Positions 60,738-64,000 of a stretch of 64,000 nucleotides of DNA are shown in pieces. The notes under the pieces are model-generated. The model ran no database searches and was not told the DNA's origin. It was given only the letters and a program-made list of their open reading frames with translations. A program made the position numbers and the translations under genes. The stretch's first letter is position 1. Each line of letters opens with the position of its first letter. Origin of the DNA: CAVSJA01 sp963728145 (GTDB lineage: Bacteria; Bacteroidota; Bacteroidia; Chitinophagales; Chitinophagaceae); the NCBI GenBank assembly GCA_963728145.1, contig CAVSJA010000007.1, positions 620,001-684,000 on the forward strand, written 5' to 3'.

Positions 60738-63374
60738 TTAGCGGATCACAATGCTTCCCTGGTGATCTCTCTTATTATTCTTATATATGATATAGAAATA
60801 GATTCCTTTTTGATAGGAGTGAAGTGGAATCTCTTCTACTGCGTCGCGAAGTTCTTTTTCCAAAACTTTTTGTCCCTGGGAATTGAATAACACCAGCCTT
60901 GATGGATCGAGATCTTTACTATGAATAATTAATCTTTGCGATCTGTCAGCAGGATTTGGGAAGATGAGATATTTTGAATCGCCGAAATTATAGACTGTCT
61001 CAGGGTTGCTGTAAATAATCTTCCCGTTAGTTAATACTAATTTGATACGATAGGTGTTTCCGCCTTTGTGAAGCGTGTTGTCGTTTAATGAGTATTGAAG
61101 CCCTGAAATGTTTACTGATTGCAGGGGTTTAAACTGAGCGCCATTCAATTTTTCTGCCTCGATTGATTTTACCTGGTAAAGCGTGCCCAGGTTCAACAAT
61201 AGTATTGCATTCGACAGATCCAGGTTGACCAGGAAGCTCTTGATATAACACTCGACCCCCTGCGTGCTGTAGTTTAAAGTTTCATCCTTAATGCCCGTTA
61301 AGTTTGTCGTAATAACTGGTGCAACCGTATAATGCAAAACATTGTTATTTGCTTTGCCTACAACGATAAAAGTATCGCTCACTCTTTTGAATTCTTCAAG
61401 AAAAAAATCTCCCAGCTTATACACAGCATAAGATCCAATGCCCCGGGGTTTATTCCAATACAATAAGAACGAATCGGGACAATTGAATCCAACTTTAATA
61501 TTGAGTGGTTTTGAAATTGTGGAACCATCGCTTTCATAGCTTTTTCCATTAATGGTCATTCTGAATCTGACGATGGTAAAACTATCTGGGGCGGACCAGC
61601 GAAAATATTTTTTGGAAAGATCCACAGAAGGTTCGATCAATTGCCAACTACCAGTTTCTCCCAATTTGTATTCCAGTAGGCCGGTCTGATTCACATACGA
61701 GGAACTCCAGCGCAACACCGCTGATTCATTGCAAAAGAGATTATCTCTTCTGGCAGGATAGTTCCATCCAAACATGTCCACCAGCTCGATAGATGGTACT
61801 ATAAAAAAAGTTTGTTTCGACACCGTCCGGGAATCGGCAATCACGCGAATCTTATAATATCCCGGTGGAGGATTAGTTACACTGATAAACTCAATCGTAT
61901 TGAGACTGTCTTTTCCTCTGCGTGCTGGGGCCGACAATGAATCTTTATGCGGGAACCGGCTTAATATCCACGGATACCAGATTTCACCGGTAGTAATGTT
62001 GATCAACTCAATATTCAGGTCATTCACGATTGCAACTGGAGCGTTAGGCGAAGCCGGGGGATCGTTCCAGCATAATGTTAGTTTTATTTTATGTGTGAGG
62101 GGATGAAGTGATATTGGAAAATACTCTTTAATTCCACCTGGGTCAATTGAACCTTCCATATAATCCAGATCCATCCCCAAATGATCCACAATCAATTTTC
62201 CAAGTGCAGCATTTGCGTTCAGGATACCGAAGCCGTATGCATAGTCAGGACCCTCATTTCCCGGGTCGGTAGACGTTCCGATAAGAAGAGCCCGGATCAA
62301 TGCAGAAGAGGGAAGTGTGTCGACAACTTTTTTATACGCTTCCTGGAGCAGTAAAGCAGTTCCGGAAACAAGGGCAGCAGCGCCTGAGCTACCCTCTTCA
62401 CCAAATGCTACCAATTCAGGTTTTACTCTTCCGTCATATGCCGGTCCTTTTGAACTGAGCAGCGCGACATTATTAAATGAATCAGTAGCGCCGACGGTAA
62501 GAATATTCTTTGCCATTTTAAAACTTCCGGTAAGGTTGGCAAAACCAGTAATGCCATTGTAGGTGCCTGAATTGCTTGCAAGATTTCCTGAATTGCCCGC
62601 TGAGAAAACATGTAACAATGATGGATTAGCGATCAAGCTGGCATCGTAAGCTGCTGCATCCGCGCCATAAAAATTTTCGATGCCCGTTCCATAAGAATGG
62701 TTTTGTACACCGATATTATACTGGCGATATGCAACATCAGTTTCGGGAAGCAAATTTGCAAAACTCGAAGAACTCAACGTGCTAAACGGCGCAACACCTT
62801 TACCTGAATAAAAAGTATTACCTGCACCTCCAATCAAACTGGCCATAATGAGTGCATGCGTTGTTAATTGTGGAGAAGCTAATGTAGTTGGAAGGTATCT
62901 GCCCTTAAAATCAATATCCGATGAGTCGAACCTGTTTTCCTTTATCGAGACTACGATGCCCTGACCTGTGACGAAAGCATGATTATTGTGGACAAGATTG
63001 ATTTGATTAACGCTATTATCGATCGACCCCACAGCTAATTCTTCTATTGGTTTTCTTGGCATGTCAACAAACCGGATCATTTTCGAAGGAAGGAGAGAAT
63101 CGATAAACTTCCAACTCGAACGCACGACAAGCAATCCAATGGACGGATAACTGTTCAACAGACTTATGCGAGAAGAATTGTCATCGAAATGTCTTTTTAA
63201 TGCAAGTGTATCGTCGCTAAGGATCCAGAATATTTGAAACTGATTTAGATTTTTTTTGCTTGCTTCAATTGCAGAGGGGCTCAATTTAAAACTATAGGCA
63301 TTGATATTCTGCTGTGCGGATACCGAAAATACCCAGAAACATGATAGAATAATGCTTACGATGAGCGCTCTCAT
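60738..63374 (-). CDS. S8-family (subtilisin-like) peptidase with type IX sorting domain
   Basis: An 878-residue exported protein (signal LIVSIILSCFWVFSVSAQQ). The subtilase domain (about 130-400) has TTHALIMASLIGG with the catalytic His, NHSYGTG near the oxyanion Asn, and EGSSGAAALVSGTALLLQ with the catalytic Ser. At the catalytic Asp position the usual V-x-D-T-G is replaced by VVSIKENRFDSSDIDF, so a Glu may substitute or activity is altered. A fibronectin-like region follows, and the last 80 residues (LIFPNPADRSQRLIIHSKD, RLVLFNSQGQKVLEKEL, QKGIYFYIIYKNN) form a type A sorting domain. Confidence 0.9.
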   Translation of the reverse strand: MRALIVSIILSCFWVFSVSAQQNINAYSFKLSPSAIEASKKNLNQFQIFWILSDDTLALKRHFDDNSSRISLLNSYPSIGLLVVRSSWKFIDSLLPSKMIRFVDMPRKPIEELAVGSIDNSVNQINLVHNNHAFVTGQGIVVSIKENRFDSSDIDFKGRYLPTTLASPQLTTHALIMASLIGGAGNTFYSGKGVAPFSTLSSSSFANLLPETDVAYRQYNIGVQNHSYGTGIENFYGADAAAYDASLIANPSLLHVFSAGNSGNLASNSGTYNGITGFANLTGSFKMAKNILTVGATDSFNNVALLSSKGPAYDGRVKPELVAFGEEGSSGAAALVSGTALLLQEAYKKVVDTLPSSALIRALLIGTSTDPGNEGPDYAYGFGILNANAALGKLIVDHLGMDLDYMEGSIDPGGIKEYFPISLHPLTHKIKLTLCWNDPPASPNAPVAIVNDLNIELINITTGEIWYPWILSRFPHKDSLSAPARRGKDSLNTIEFISVTNPPPGYYKIRVIADSRTVSKQTFFIVPSIELVDMFGWNYPARRDNLFCNESAVLRWSSSYVNQTGLLEYKLGETGSWQLIEPSVDLSKKYFRWSAPDSFTIVRFRMTINGKSYESDGSTISKPLNIKVGFNCPDSFLLYWNKPRGIGSYAVYKLGDFFLEEFKRVSDTFIVVGKANNNVLHYTVAPVITTNLTGIKDETLNYSTQGVECYIKSFLVNLDLSNAILLLNLGTLYQVKSIEAEKLNGAQFKPLQSVNISGLQYSLNDNTLHKGGNTYRIKLVLTNGKIIYSNPETVYNFGDSKYLIFPNPADRSQRLIIHSKDLDPSRLVLFNSQGQKVLEKELRDAVEEIPLHSYQKGIYFYIIYKNNKRDHQGSIVIR

Positions 63375-63680
63375 AGAAATTTAAACTACGAATTTTTCGC
63401 CAATGACCAATCTAAAGGGATGATGGGGTTTTCTCACTCCAGGATATTGAATCGTATTTTTCCGAAACAGCGTTTCGTAAATTCTTCACCGTGCGTGGAA
63501 AAAAATTCCCTGGGTCAGAACTTCGTGTATCCGATACAGTAACTCCGGTTTGCCAAAAGTTCATAAATCTGTTTGGATTGAATTATCCAATTGAAGTAAA
63601 TTAGGAAACTTTTCCGCACGGAAATTTCTTTCTGCAGTAACAGCTCAACCAATTGTCAAACGCTTTAAACAAGAACATGT
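63375..63680. other. Divergent intergenic region
   Basis: Between the minus-strand peptidase and the plus-strand M57 gene. It must hold both promoters but I see no clear TAnnTTTG box. No gene, RNA or strong hairpin is evident. Confidence 0.4.
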
Positions 63681-64000
63681 ATGAGAAAAATACTTCTAAA
63701 AGTTTTCCTTGTCCTGCTCTCAATGAGTTTTGTTTTAATTGCATGCAAAAAAGACGCTGTAGTGTCTGAAGAAAAACAACAAATCTCGCAGGATGTTTTA
63801 GATAAAATCTATGCACTTGGATTCACGAACAAAAATGTTCAACTACATGAGGAAGGTTATCTGGTCGAAGGAGATATTGTAATTACTGAAGAGCATTTGA
63901 ATAGTAAACCAGAATCCTTATTCCTAAGAGTTGGTGATGAAGAACAGTACCGAACTACGAATACAGTTGGCGGTCTTCCGCGCAATATCACTATTCGTGT
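63681..64000 (+). CDS. M57-type metalloprotease lipoprotein, N-terminal part (runs off the window)
   Basis: 106 codons from an ATG: a lipoprotein signal (ILLKVFLVLLSMSFVLIAC, Cys as lipidation site) and then ISQDVLDKIYALGFTNKNVQ, EEGYLVEGDIVITEEHLN and TTNTVGGLPRNITIR. This matches the N-terminal region of Bacteroidota M57-family (HEIGH-type) metallopeptidases. The catalytic HEIGH motif would lie beyond the window, so the identification is by N-terminal pattern only. Confidence 0.6.
   Translation, partial: MRKILLKVFLVLLSMSFVLIACKKDAVVSEEKQQISQDVLDKIYALGFTNKNVQLHEEGYLVEGDIVITEEHLNSKPESLFLRVGDEEQYRTTNTVGGLPRNITIR

Overview
The window reads as chromosomal DNA of a Bacteroidota bacterium, most likely of the Chitinophagaceae type. 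The evidence is type IX secretion C-terminal domains (29447-30922, 57419-59704, 60738-63374), a GlnN-type glutamine synthetase III, SxxC-type lipoproteins, a two-component regulator-propeller sensor kinase, a ComA-like phosphosulfolactate synthase, AT-rich DNA, and promoters of the TAnnTTTG type. The taxon is inferred from gene content. I saw no tRNA, rRNA, CRISPR array, prophage or transposase.

Layout. 1-12212 is almost wholly on the minus strand: a sensor kinase and LuxR-type regulator, two secreted tail-fibre-like/FG-GAP proteins, a Kelch protein, a DUF5694 protein, a cysteine synthase-like enzyme, and an apparent operon of porin, exported glutaminase and amidohydrolase. 12240-17540 holds a palindromic repeat cluster, small stress/unknown enzymes (DUF1801, SnoaL-like, SRPBCC, VOC) and a Tat-exported oxidoreductase. 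17544-24674 is a plus-strand run: L,D-transpeptidase-like protein, Gfo/Idh/MocA oxidoreductase, polyprenyl-phosphate sugar transferase, M1 peptidase and GNAT protein. 24858-34741 holds ispD, a STAS protein, clpC (broken by about five indels), cmk, a sorted secreted protein, two paralogous lipoproteins and glutamine synthetase III. 34904-48150 mixes envelope sugar genes (a GT-C-like protein, three glycosyltransferases, hldD) with housekeeping genes (purL, proC, pyrG, yidC; yidC carries a frameshift). 48287-57157 has a TPR protein, a comA-aroE pair, a thioesterase, an ECF sigma/partner pair, rdgB and ilvE. 57419-64000 holds a gliding-type secreted protein, rpsL-rpsG, an S8 peptidase and the start of an M57 metalloprotease.

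The least ordinary feature is a family of inverted simple-repeat hairpins in at least ten gene borders. Each site uses its own 7-9 base word (for example GGTTGATT, GGTTGACAA, GGCAATA, GAGCTACG, GAACAGAT), repeated in one arm and answered by reverse-complement copies in the other. The polarity is constant: the arm read first always carries the stop-rich form of the word, never the stop-poor complement. Stop codons of neighbouring genes often lie inside the arms (SnoaL-like gene, VOC gene, sugar transferase, aroE, thioesterase, ispD, STAS gene), and at hldD an arm ends where the start codon should be. Most arms lack the U-run of a Rho-independent terminator, and ordinary terminators also occur here, once directly beside such a hairpin.

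Starts were moved from the longest possible frame where a signal peptide, conserved N-terminus or promoter position argued for it; those choices are stated per gene.
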